From: Lacticaseibacillus songhuajiangensis
GTDB taxonomy: Bacteria; Bacillota; Bacilli; Lactobacillales; Lactobacillaceae
Reading direction: 5' to 3'
DNA: 64,000 nucleotides
Assembly: GCF_003946025.1 (NCBI RefSeq)
Contig: NZ_RHNR01000005.1
Coordinates: 1-64,000 of the forward strand
The notes under the pieces were generated by a model. That model was not told where the DNA came from and ran no database searches. It saw nothing but the letters and a program-made list of their open reading frames with translations. Below, piece after piece: positions 17,939 to 25,882 of this stretch (the stretch's first letter is position 1; every line of letters begins with the position of its first letter). The translations under genes and the position numbers were made by a program.

Positions 17939-17967
17939 TTTACCCCGCAATGAAATCTGCGTATGCT
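17939..17967 (+). promoter_or_regulatory. candidate promoter of sortase operon
   Basis: TTTACC (17939-17944), 17-bp spacer, TATGCT (17962-17967), 33 bp before the first sortase start codon. It lies 76 bp from operator array C. Confidence 0.45.
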
Positions 17968-17999
17968 AAACCCAGACATAAGGGGAAGGAACCACGAAA

Positions 18000-18833
18000 A
18001 TGAAGCGAAAACGGAGGGTGCGCCGCTACCGCACATATTGGCTATATATTTTGATTTTATTGCTGGGCATTGGCCTCATTCTGAGCCCCAGCATCTACAC
18101 CCATGTGCTGACGCAGCGGCACCGGGAAACCGCAACGGTTTATGAACACCGCAGCCGTAAACAGCTGGGTAAGAACGCGCAGCAGTTGCAGCGGTATAAC
18201 CAGCAACTCGCTAAGGGCAAACTCATCACGCTGCCCCTCACCCAGACGCAGCGCAAACAGAGCATTGGCTTCGTCACCATCCCCAGCATCAACGTGACCA
18301 ACCAGCCGATTTACTACGGCGGCGACGACAAGACGCTGGCAAAAGGCGTCGGTGTGATGCCGGGTACCAGTCTGCCCATCGGCGGCAAGTCGACGCTCAG
18401 CGTGCTGTCCGGCCACTCTGGTTTCAGCAACCAGGTGATTTTTGACAACATTCGACACCTAAAGAACGGCGCGTACTTTTACGTCAGCGCGCTAGGTCAG
18501 CCGCGGCACGCATACCGCGTTTACAAACGGCTGGTGGTTGACCCACGGGCCAAGAACGCGCGCAAGCCAATCCACATCCAAACTGGTCAGGACATCACCG
18601 TGCTCTTAACCTGCACGCCGCGCTTCATCAACTCGCACCGCCTGCTGGTGTTCGGTAAACGTGTGTCCCTGCCAACTAGAGCGCAGGTTAAACACGCGAC
18701 CCGGAAACAAAACAGCGACTTACCTTGGCCAGCCATCACTGCAATGTTTGTGCTTGGCGTAATCGCAATTGTGGGCGCTATTTGGTTCGCACGGAGCCGC
18801 CACCCGCACGCACGTAAAAGGAGGCAGTCATGA
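18000..18833 (+). CDS. class C-like sortase 1
   Basis: 277-aa membrane transpeptidase that would join pilins or anchor them to the wall. N-terminal membrane segment (YILILLLGIGLIL), catalytic domain with histidine in LSGHSGF (about residue 139), cysteine in LLTCTP (about 201) and arginine in SHRLLVFG (about 213), then a C-terminal membrane segment (ITAMFVLGVIAIVGAIWF) and basic tail. The two membrane anchors and TCTP motif fit class C. I do not see the usual DPF/DPW lid motif. Start ATG at 18000 with AAGGA upstream. Overlaps the next sortase by four bases (ATGA). Confidence 0.92.
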   Translation: MKRKRRVRRYRTYWLYILILLLGIGLILSPSIYTHVLTQRHRETATVYEHRSRKQLGKNAQQLQRYNQQLAKGKLITLPLTQTQRKQSIGFVTIPSINVTNQPIYYGGDDKTLAKGVGVMPGTSLPIGGKSTLSVLSGHSGFSNQVIFDNIRHLKNGAYFYVSALGQPRHAYRVYKRLVVDPRAKNARKPIHIQTGQDITVLLTCTPRFINSHRLLVFGKRVSLPTRAQVKHATRKQNSDLPWPAITAMFVLGVIAIVGAIWFARSRHPHARKRRQS

Positions 18834-19783
18834 AAAAACGGCAAGACCAAACGCAGTCAGTCCCGGCACGCAAAAATCGCCACGGTTGGTTGAAGTGGTT
18901 CTTTGGCACGCTGCTGGTTCTTGGGGCCATCCTCTTCTTCGCGCCAATCATTTACGACATGCAACAAACGAACCAGCGCGACAAGCTTGAAGAAAGCTAC
19001 GTCAAGCACATGTACCCAGCGGATGCGCAGCGCGACGAACTGATCCGCCGTTACAACGCTAACGCGCACGCCACCCAGCAAAAGCTAGCCAAGCCTTACC
19101 CTAAGCTTAAAATCAGCCAAATCGTGAAGTACCCGAAGTCACCAATCGGCAACATCACCATCCCGGCGATTAAACTCAAACGGATGCCCATCTACTTCGG
19201 GGATAGCGATGAAATTTTGGCCAAAGGTACCGGCGTGATGCCCTTCACGTCCCTGCCCAGCCCTGGCAAGTACGTTACCAGCAGCGTGACGGGGCACACG
19301 GGGATGGCGAACCGCGTGTTCTTCGACAACATCCGTTACCTCAAGCACGGGGATGTGTTCTACATGGACGTCTTCGCCCACCACCTGGCCTACGAAGTCA
19401 CCCGTATCAAGGTCATCGACCCAACCAAAGCCACGGCGGTGCAAAATTTCTACGTCAAGGATGCCAAGAACAAGGCAATTCTCATGACCTGCACGCCAAT
19501 CGGGATTAATGATCACCGGCTACTAGTCTACGGTAAGCAAATTCCAATCAAGGACGCTAAAAAGCATGCCACGCACGACCGCACCGCACTTAGCCCCTTG
19601 CAACTGTGGCAAGACGCCATTATTTTGCTGCTGATACTGGTGCTCATCTGGTGGCTGTACTGCCTCTGGCGCGATCAACGCGAACGGCAAGCTAAGCGGC
19701 AGGCGGCGTTGATCCGCATTGCGAGCGCCCTGCTTGCCCGTAGCCAGCAATTGACTGAACAAACAAGAAGGAACGATGACTAA
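18830..19783 (+). CDS. class C-like sortase 2
   Basis: 317-aa sortase. N-terminal membrane segment (WFFGTLLVLGAILFFAPII), catalytic histidine in VTGHTGM (about residue 158), cysteine in LMTCTP (about 221), arginine in DHRLLVYG, and a C-terminal membrane segment (AIILLLILVLIWWLY). AAAGGAGG precedes the ATG at 18830, which overlaps the previous stop. Similar in layout to sortase 1 but divergent enough to have another substrate. Again no obvious lid motif. Its stop overlaps the next start (TAATG). Confidence 0.92.
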   Translation: MKKRQDQTQSVPARKNRHGWLKWFFGTLLVLGAILFFAPIIYDMQQTNQRDKLEESYVKHMYPADAQRDELIRRYNANAHATQQKLAKPYPKLKISQIVKYPKSPIGNITIPAIKLKRMPIYFGDSDEILAKGTGVMPFTSLPSPGKYVTSSVTGHTGMANRVFFDNIRYLKHGDVFYMDVFAHHLAYEVTRIKVIDPTKATAVQNFYVKDAKNKAILMTCTPIGINDHRLLVYGKQIPIKDAKKHATHDRTALSPLQLWQDAIILLLILVLIWWLYCLWRDQRERQAKRQAALIRIASALLARSQQLTEQTRRNDD

Positions 19784-20583
19784 TGAAACGTTTTTTACGC
19801 TGGTTCTGGCCGCCGATTTTGGTTGTCTGCATACTCGCAGGCCTGGTGTTTGCCGGCAGTGAAGCGGTCACCCACGACGTCCCACTAAACTTGCAGTCGT
19901 GGCGCGCTAATGCAACAACCAATCAGGACAAACGTGTTGGCAAATCAGTCGCCATCAACGACATAAGCACGCCGGAACTCGCTAAGGCGCAAGCCGCCGC
20001 CCCGACGCAGCAAAAGCACTACGGAATGGGCGAACTCACCATTCCGAAAGTGCACATTGATCTGAGCATATACGCGGTCATCACCAACCTAACACTGGCA
20101 ACCGGTGTGGCCCGCTATTTTCCTGATCGGCCAATGGGCCAAGGCAACAACGTGTACGCGGCGCACAATATGTTTGGCGCCAACATTTTGCTCGGCGGCA
20201 TTAGTCGGCTCCATAATGGCGACAGTATCTCTCAGACCGACTTCAAGAAGGTCTACACCTACAAGGTGGTGTACAACCGGGTGGTGCGCATGACCGAGAC
20301 CACCGTCCTTAACCAAACGAGCGAACGTCGCATCACGCTCATTCGCTGCGAAGGGCCCCGCCACAGCAAGTTCCGGCGCGTCGTGATTGGGCGGCTGCAA
20401 AAGGTGGCCGCGTACAAACCGCAGCGGCAAGCACCGCACCATCTTCTGCGGACTAGCCAGCGACTGACCGGAGTCCTCGCGATCGGACGCGTGAACCGCC
20501 CGCTCATCGTTGTTTTAATCCTCCTGTTCATCTTCCTGCTCGCTTTGTCATGGCGGGGTTACTACAACGACAACCGCTCATAA
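19783..20583 (+). CDS. class A-like sortase 3 with C-terminal membrane anchor
   Basis: 266-aa sortase that differs from its two neighbours. N-terminal membrane segment (PPILVVCILAGLVFAG), a class A-like core (GELTIPKVHIDL, ATGVARYFPDRPMGQG), catalytic histidine in YAAHNMFG (about residue 128), cysteine in TLIRCEGP (about 187) and arginine in FRRVVIG. After the core comes a second membrane segment (PLIVVLILLFIFLLALSW), which typical housekeeping SrtA lacks. Third gene of an overlapping operon, closed by a terminator. It is the best candidate for handling the QYPxAGG or LQTGG signals, but this is inference. Confidence 0.88.
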   Translation: MKRFLRWFWPPILVVCILAGLVFAGSEAVTHDVPLNLQSWRANATTNQDKRVGKSVAINDISTPELAKAQAAAPTQQKHYGMGELTIPKVHIDLSIYAVITNLTLATGVARYFPDRPMGQGNNVYAAHNMFGANILLGGISRLHNGDSISQTDFKKVYTYKVVYNRVVRMTETTVLNQTSERRITLIRCEGPRHSKFRRVVIGRLQKVAAYKPQRQAPHHLLRTSQRLTGVLAIGRVNRPLIVVLILLFIFLLALSWRGYYNDNRS

Positions 20584-20593
20584 AAATAGGCAA

Positions 20594-20641
20594 AATAAAT
20601 AGCCCGTGGAATTCAAATTCGAATTCCGAGGGCTATTTATT
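20594..20641. terminator. bidirectional terminator
   Basis: AAATAAATAGCCC...GGGCTATTTATT with inner GAATTC-rich stem, between convergent sortase operon and regulator gene. Confidence 0.85.
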
Positions 20642-20652
20642 CGCACCATCGA

Positions 20653-21561
20653 CTAATCGGCATTTGCCGCAATTTGTTCAACGGAGTGCCAGAGTTTTTC
20701 AATTCCGTCCCGGTCGTGGCGGAAAATGCCCTCGGGGATGAAATTGGCCACACTGACGAGCAGCTGGTCCTTTGTGCTCGTTGCGTTCACACAGTCACCA
20801 TCCAGATAGCCGCTAATTGCCAGTGCCAAGCGTTTGTACATCCGGAAGTAATAGTTACTCCAAAGCACCACACGCTTCTTGAACATCTCGCAGACCTCAC
20901 GAACATTATCCGGGTTGGCAGAGTCAACCGCGCTGTCGAGCAGGCTGATGTAAAAACCATCCAGCACGGAGTCCGCCTGGTCATCAAGATTGGACCAACC
21001 AACGTTACGCTGCGCCATGTCACGGCCTGGGAAAATTTTGCGTAGCTCCTGATACGGAATGTAGCTAACGACTCGACTAACCAAACGAAAATCGAATGCA
21101 GTCAGGGAGTCGAAGCCGAGATAGCGCCGGAACAACTTCATGGCATCATCCTTGGCATCCTGGGCATTACCCTGCAATTCCGCAATCATCAGTCGACAGG
21201 TAATGACCTCACTGCGCATCCACGGTATGTGGTACTGCTCATAAGCCGCCTCGAGCTGGCGCACCAGCTTCTTGAGGTCGTCAATATTCCCCGTGGCGCC
21301 GGCGCTGATCACGCGCTCATCCACCAGGTTGCAGACCGCGATGGGATCATCGGTCAACCCGCTAATTTCACTGGCATCTGCGGCCAAGTACGCTAGCAAA
21401 GTAAGAAACTGACTCACCTTCATGTCGACCTGCCCGTATGCAATGCGTTGCAGTGTTTTATCCGACCAACCCAAGTCACTGGCAATCTGTTGCCGGGAGA
21501 TGTGCTTAGACTGCCGCACTTCTTCTAGAAACTCACCAATTGCTTTTAAATTAACTGCCAC
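20653..21561 (-). CDS. Rgg-like transcriptional regulator of the pilus island
   Basis: 302-aa protein with an N-terminal XRE helix-turn-helix (about residues 5-60, HISRQQIASDLGWSDKTLQRIAYG) and a long all-helical C-terminal part resembling the TPR-like peptide-sensing domain of Rgg/MutR regulators. The GTG at 21561 is chosen because GAGGAGG lies eight bases upstream; upstream in-frame codons to 21612 would cover that site. It directly adjoins the pilus island and is the only regulator there, so it is the leading candidate for binding the GGACA-N4-TGTCC arrays. I see no short peptide gene beside it that I could defend as a pheromone. Confidence 0.75.
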   Translation of the reverse strand: MAVNLKAIGEFLEEVRQSKHISRQQIASDLGWSDKTLQRIAYGQVDMKVSQFLTLLAYLAADASEISGLTDDPIAVCNLVDERVISAGATGNIDDLKKLVRQLEAAYEQYHIPWMRSEVITCRLMIAELQGNAQDAKDDAMKLFRRYLGFDSLTAFDFRLVSRVVSYIPYQELRKIFPGRDMAQRNVGWSNLDDQADSVLDGFYISLLDSAVDSANPDNVREVCEMFKKRVVLWSNYYFRMYKRLALAISGYLDGDCVNATSTKDQLLVSVANFIPEGIFRHDRDGIEKLWHSVEQIAANAD

Positions 21562-21892
21562 CTGTAAGTCCTCCTCAATGAACGACCCCCGCAGTTTGGA
21601 ACATAAGCCCACTCAAACCTATCAACTCTAGCAACCTGCCCCCAAGCAGAATTAACTAATTGTTCGCGCGTTGAAGCTTATGGATAAAGAATACACTATA
21701 TTCAATGAATTTGTACAAGTGTGGCAAAATTATATTTTTGGTTAATTTAAAGACAATATTTTTTCATTTGTTTGTTAATTACACCTGTAAGCACGCGTTA
21801 AGCGGTTAGTGAATCGCTGCGTTAACTATTAAGTCAAAAGTTTTTTTTACTGCATTATTCGTTCAGAACGAAACATGATTCGCGCCTTTGCC
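21562..21892. other. AT-rich intergenic region
   Basis: 330 bp with no gene. It is markedly AT-rich (21680-21780), unlike the surroundings, and must hold the promoter of the Rgg-like gene. A perfect 15-bp palindrome TTCGTTCAGAACGAA lies at 21858-21872, just 3' of the sce7725-like gene; no U-run follows, so it is not a standard terminator. Confidence 0.5.
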
Positions 21893-22735
21893 CTAGCAAT
21901 CGAGCCAGCGTCCGTAAATGGCTAACCAGTGGGCAAGTTCCAGCTTACGGACAGTGCCGAGACCGGGAAAATGTTGATCGGTGCTTAAACGTTCCAATTG
22001 CATGGTCGCTTGCGTCGCAGCATCGGGGTGCACCGCAAGCCAGGGCGTGAGCGTCGCCAGTGCTTCCAGGAATTTGGCACCAGGTTTACTGAAATCCGCG
22101 TTATTCACCGAGACAAAATGGTGCACCCACAAGGCCCCTTCCCGCTCGTACAGAAGATGCAGGGCAATCGCCCGTTGCGGGTAACCATGCTCATCATAAT
22201 TCACAGAAGCGAGCGGGTAATCGGCCAGTCCGACGCCCTGCTGAAACTTCAAGGGGTACTGATAAAGTTCATCCTGGACGGTGTAGTAATCCGCAGTGTA
22301 ACGGCGACTGGGTGTGTGGTCCGCGAGTAAAATACGTCGGTCGTGCGGCAAGGCGCGCACGCGCGCCTCATCGATGACAAGGGCCAATTGTGTTGGCGCC
22401 AGTAATTGCGCCTGGGCGTACGTTTGGGTCAGAAGCAGTGGTGCCGGCGCGTCGGTACCATCAAAGTAACGGGCAGCCTGCACAGGCGTAGGTAAAGGAT
22501 ACGGTATGGGAAAGCGTGGCTGAGCCAGCAAACCGTATTGCCCCACCTGCGGATTTTGGAGAATGTACAGCGGATGCTGAGCCTTGGCGAATGCCTTCAC
22601 GAGCCGTGGAAGCGCAGCAATGTCCTTCACGGGTTCGACAATGGGAATAATCCGTTCACTTAGCCCCGCCTGCACCGCATCAATTAGCGCCAGCAGGTCG
22701 TACTGCCGCCCACGAATGAGTGGGTAATAGTTCAT
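21893..22735 (-). CDS. sce7725-like (beta-protein-like) protein
   Basis: 280-aa protein starting MNYYPLIRGRQYDLLAL and followed by IIPIVEPVKD, which I recognise as the opening of the sce7725 / T4 beta-protein-like family. Function of the family is not established; members often sit next to a small nuclease-like partner, as here. Its ATG overlaps the stop of the preceding nuclease-fold gene (ATGA), so the two are coupled. No membrane segment or signal peptide. The pair could be a defence or DNA-handling module; this is inference from the partner. Confidence 0.6.
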   Translation of the reverse strand: MNYYPLIRGRQYDLLALIDAVQAGLSERIIPIVEPVKDIAALPRLVKAFAKAQHPLYILQNPQVGQYGLLAQPRFPIPYPLPTPVQAARYFDGTDAPAPLLLTQTYAQAQLLAPTQLALVIDEARVRALPHDRRILLADHTPSRRYTADYYTVQDELYQYPLKFQQGVGLADYPLASVNYDEHGYPQRAIALHLLYEREGALWVHHFVSVNNADFSKPGAKFLEALATLTPWLAVHPDAATQATMQLERLSTDQHFPGLGTVRKLELAHWLAIYGRWLDC

Positions 22736-23436
22736 GCTTGCGCCTCCCCATCGGCTGGTAGATGCATTTTGAGGGTCGCCAACTCCCCGTTCAGCGCGTC
22801 CACTTCTTCTTGCAAGGCGGTAATCGTTTCGTTTTGCAGCTCGTCCGCGAACTGGTCATACAAGTTGGCGTCTGGATGGTAAATATCGTAGTTACTGCTA
22901 CGTTTGCGTAATTCCTTCAAAAGCTGCTCATCGCTGAACTGCCCGAGTCCCTTCTCCACACGCTTGGCCTTCACGACTTCACGGTTCAAGCTCGTCAGGA
23001 AGCGTTCCGTAATCGCCGCGTCGTCAACCAGTAATTCCTGCCGGCGCGCGGGCCGCACGATGGTCAGGGCGCCGGGAGTCGTCACCGGCACCAACGCGGC
23101 GGCGAGCGCCTGCTTGTCGAAGGCCCGGTAAGTCATCACGCCAACGCCCGCAGGAATTTCATCTCGAACCTGCGCGTACAATTTCGGAGTGAGAACAAAA
23201 TAATTGTAGTGACCCACGAAGCTCAGCTTGGCGTCGCTGTGGAAATCGCTCTTGGTCACTTTGAGTTCAAAACAGCGCCAGGTGTGCATCTGCGTCGCAT
23301 CGGTTTGTAACACTAGGGTGTCCACAATTCCCGTATCGTCAGGCATCGCGACTTCTTCCACCGCAAGCGCGCCCTGTTCTTCCCAATAGGCGTAAAGTGT
23401 TTTCTCAAGATCAAGGGTGAGCTGCGTTTTGGACAT
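22732..23436 (-). CDS. putative restriction-endonuclease-fold protein, partner of sce7725-like gene
   Basis: 234-aa protein. Residues about 35-75 carry VDTLVL...CFELKVTKSDFHSDAKL, an acidic residue followed by E-x-K as in PD-(D/E)xK nucleases and MmcB-like proteins, then GHYNYFVLTPKLYAQV and GVGVMTY, the usual following strands. The C-terminal third is charged and partly coiled-coil (ELQNETITALQEEVDALNGELATLK). ATG at 23436 with GCAGGAGG upstream. Heads a two-gene unit with the sce7725-like gene. Nuclease activity is predicted from motif only. Confidence 0.6.
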   Translation of the reverse strand: MSKTQLTLDLEKTLYAYWEEQGALAVEEVAMPDDTGIVDTLVLQTDATQMHTWRCFELKVTKSDFHSDAKLSFVGHYNYFVLTPKLYAQVRDEIPAGVGVMTYRAFDKQALAAALVPVTTPGALTIVRPARRQELLVDDAAITERFLTSLNREVVKAKRVEKGLGQFSDEQLLKELRKRSSNYDIYHPDANLYDQFADELQNETITALQEEVDALNGELATLKMHLPADGEAQA

Positions 23437-23516
23437 GATGGTGCCTCCTGCAAGTACGATAATTTTGCTACTTTAGTATTAAACCGATTATACGAACATA
23501 CGCTCGCTAGTGCAAA

Positions 23517-23543
23517 CAAAAAGGACATGTTGCCATGTCCTCT
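23517..23543 (-). terminator. terminator after hypothetical gene
   Basis: AGGACAT GGCAAC ATGTCCT followed by TTTTTG on the minus strand, ten bases after the stop at 23552. Confidence 0.8.
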
Positions 23544-23551
23544 CACTGTGT

Positions 23552-24025
23552 TTAGTTCATTCCCTTTAAATGGTCATCCAACCGCGCGTCTAAATCGTCA
23601 TCAAAGTTTTGTCGAAGTAAACTTGGTGTCTTTTTCTTGGCTGTGAACCCTGGCCAAACACCTAATAAATCGATACCATCCAGTTCAACCTCACCTGGGA
23701 TTTCAAATGCCTGTACAGCTTCAATAAATGCCGAAACATAAGGCGGAATCAGCTTCAAAGCTGAATTGTTTGTTGCTTCATAAATTGCTTCCATTTCGTT
23801 TTCATGCTTAGTCATGAACATGCGCGTGGCTTCTTGAAATTTGCGCATCTCTTTACGCCGCAGAACGCGTTCTCCGTCGTTGTTTTCGGCAATATTCGTC
23901 TTTTTGGTAATTAATTTCACCAAGAAGTATGGCGTATCAGGAACTAAGTCATATCGATCATAACTAAACGCCCCAACATCACCGTCGATATTATCAACAA
24001 TCAAATTCAGAATATCTGTCTGCAT
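23552..24025 (-). CDS. hypothetical protein, 157 aa
   Basis: I do not recognise this protein. From the ATG at 24025 it has 157 residues, acidic and mostly helical in look (ILNLIVDNIDGDVGAFSYDRY...RRKEMRKFQEATRMFMTKHENE), ending in LDDHLKGMN. GAGAGGA lies nine bases before the ATG. It overlaps the 3' end of the SWIM-domain frame in a different reading frame by 32 bases, so it is either a coupled second gene or the shifted remainder of a single older gene. The next gene downstream is separated by a terminator. Confidence 0.55.
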   Translation of the reverse strand: MQTDILNLIVDNIDGDVGAFSYDRYDLVPDTPYFLVKLITKKTNIAENNDGERVLRRKEMRKFQEATRMFMTKHENEMEAIYEATNNSALKLIPPYVSAFIEAVQAFEIPGEVELDGIDLLGVWPGFTAKKKTPSLLRQNFDDDLDARLDDHLKGMN

Positions 24026-24263
24026 CTCGCCAAATCCTCTCACTTTGCGCGGCCGTACTATGTTTGCAGTATCCGGCACCGTCGAAAAACGGGCAGTTGC
24101 AGCGGCCATCCCGCTCATCCAGTCCCACAATCGCGTCGTAAGCATATGCTCCGTAGACGGTCACTTCAACGAGTTGCGCACCCTCGTCAATCGACAAAAT
24201 CTGAACCGCCTTTTGTTCACTAAAACCGCACTGCGCTCCCGATAAATGCGCGGCATCCTGCAT
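23994..24263 (-). pseudogene. SWIM zinc-finger protein fragment
   Basis: 89 codons containing a SWIM motif, CNCPFFDGAGYCKH (CxCx-n-CxH), preceded by a short beta-rich segment. SWIM domains are normally the N-terminal part of a longer protein, often an Snf2-type helicase, and begin with a W-x-x-L-F segment that is missing here. The frame runs off into SERIWRDADRYSEFDC shortly after CKH, with no ribosome site at 24263. I read it as a decayed or frameshifted remnant, although a small free-standing SWIM protein cannot be excluded. Confidence 0.5.
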
Positions 24264-24329
24264 TCTAACAGGGTGTTCCCCATTCCGTTAAGCTAATGCT
24301 GTTATTTTACCACAGAACTGCGCTTGCCC

Positions 24330-24872
24330 TCACGCGCTCAGCATCCCCCAATCACGCCGCACCATCTCGAGCACCACATCACTTAGCTCCGTAAACGGCG
24401 GGGCTTGCGGTGTGTTCAGCCACTCCACATAGAGCGCAATCACACCATTGGCCACGTATTGCGCCCGCATCTGCTGGCGGGCGCTCGGCTGCGGACTGCG
24501 TGTCAGTAGCGCCGTCGTCAGCATTTTGGCCATGTCTAGCAGTAGCACATCCTGCCGGCGGTAACGACAAATGTAGGTGAAGCCGGCGAGGTTTGCCTCG
24601 AATATGCGATTGAAGGTGCCGACCAGCGTTTCGGGGGATGCTGCCGCACCGGCGAGGACGTGGCCCAACTGTCGGCCGAGCTCCGCCTCGTACTCTGTGA
24701 ATAACGCCCAGACATTATCGTAGTGCAGGTAAAAGGTGCGGCGATTGATCTGTGCCTGCTTGCACAGTGCCGTTACCGTGATGTCGCCGACCGCTTGCGT
24801 TTTAAGGAGCACGAAGAGTGCCGCGCGCAAGGCCTGTTGTGTGCGGATGAAACGGGGATCTGCTTGCCTCAT
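24330..24872 (-). CDS. TetR-family regulator
   Basis: 180-aa protein with an N-terminal TetR helix-turn-helix (ALFVLLKTQAVGDITVTALCKQAQINRRTFYLHYDNVWALF, residues about 15-60) and a helical ligand-binding half. Family proteins repress a divergent or adjacent gene and release it on ligand binding; the divergent membrane-protein gene at 24962 is the obvious target. The 89-bp divergent region contains AATCGATT flanked by an imperfect inverted repeat (about 24900-24925) that could be its operator. Confidence 0.88.
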   Translation of the reverse strand: MRQADPRFIRTQQALRAALFVLLKTQAVGDITVTALCKQAQINRRTFYLHYDNVWALFTEYEAELGRQLGHVLAGAAASPETLVGTFNRIFEANLAGFTYICRYRRQDVLLLDMAKMLTTALLTRSPQPSARQQMRAQYVANGVIALYVEWLNTPQAPPFTELSDVVLEMVRRDWGMLSA

Positions 24873-24961
24873 AACTAATTCACACTTTCTACCATGATGT
24901 GGTTAATCGATTGTGATGACTGCTTTATATTATACACATTCAATGATTTGGAGGTCATGAT

Positions 24962-25681
24962 ATGTATACGATTAATTCCGTCATGAACGTGGTGTACCAC
25001 AACCCCGCCGCGGCCGTGACGATGGCACTACTCACTTACGCCTTCGGGTTCGCGCAGTACATCACCAGCATGTTGATGCAGGTTAAGGGTAAGGAGGCGC
25101 CGTTCTACTTCTGGATGCACGCCTGGTACTTTGGCCACGACTTAACCTTCTCGCTACTGTTCTACCAGTGGTTCCACGTGGTGCACTTCTGGCTGTTTGA
25201 AGTCCTGTGGGCCGGCTGCGTCATCTTCGTGGGCATCGAACTCTTCTCGCTATTTTACTCTGTGAAGTACGAACGCGACCGCATCTGGGGCAAGTATCTG
25301 CACGCGCAGGTCAGCGTTAGCACCGCTTGGCGTTACGGCATCGTCGGGTATGCGCTCGGCTTCGCCCTCTTCTTCCTGATTCGGCTTGGTTTGGGTGACC
25401 AGATGTGCCTGATTCTGATGATGTCCACCAACGCCATCCTCGCACTAGCGGCCTCGTTCAAAATGCAGGAAATGGGCACGCGCCGCTTCGGCACAGTCAT
25501 GCTCGGCTGGTACACCCTGTTTGGCACCATCTTCACCTTCCTGCCGAAGGGTTACGGTTTCTTCGCCACTCTAGTCGCACCACTGGATCACGCCTGGTTC
25601 TCCGTTCTCGGCGTCATCTGCGTGTTGTTTGCCATTCGCTACTTGGTACTGGCGTTCAGAATGCCGAAAGCGGCAAACTAA
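24962..25681 (+). CDS. polytopic membrane protein, divergent from TetR gene
   Basis: 239-aa protein with about seven hydrophobic segments and several conserved-looking aromatic and charged residues inside them (HAWYFGHDLTFSLLFYQWF). I do not recognise it with confidence; the layout is remotely like the paxB-type seven-helix membrane proteins. ATG at 24962 with GGAGG seven bases upstream. Probably repressed by the divergent TetR protein. It ended at a terminator that is now split by an insertion sequence. Confidence 0.75.
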   Translation: MYTINSVMNVVYHNPAAAVTMALLTYAFGFAQYITSMLMQVKGKEAPFYFWMHAWYFGHDLTFSLLFYQWFHVVHFWLFEVLWAGCVIFVGIELFSLFYSVKYERDRIWGKYLHAQVSVSTAWRYGIVGYALGFALFFLIRLGLGDQMCLILMMSTNAILALAASFKMQEMGTRRFGTVMLGWYTLFGTIFTFLPKGYGFFATLVAPLDHAWFSVLGVICVLFAIRYLVLAFRMPKAAN

Positions 25682-25847
25682 TTGCGTGTCTGAACTGGAT
25701 CAGTTGAACCAAAATGCACGCAAAATTCAGCACGTGCTAATAATTTATCTTATGTAAACAATGGTGCGACTGAATTCGCAATTTCGTTTATTTTCAAAAT
25801 TTTTCCCAAACAAAAAGCAGCAGTCAATTATCGCGTTTATGACGTTT

Positions 25848-25876
25848 ACCCCCAAAGTTGGAACAACTTTGGGGGT
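25848..25876 (+). terminator. hairpin at the IS left end
   Basis: ACCCCCAAAGTTG / CAACTTTGGGGGT is a perfect 13-bp stem with a GAA loop, followed by ATTTTTATG. It overlaps the left inverted repeat and the G-rich site just upstream of the transposase start, so a transcript entering from outside would fold there and end early or hide the ribosome site. Confidence 0.7.
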
Positions 25877-25882
25877 ATTTTT

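Noticed and set aside
21858-21872. Terminator for the sce7725-like gene
   Set aside because: The palindrome TTCGTTCAGAACGAA is perfect but no U-run follows it on the minus strand.
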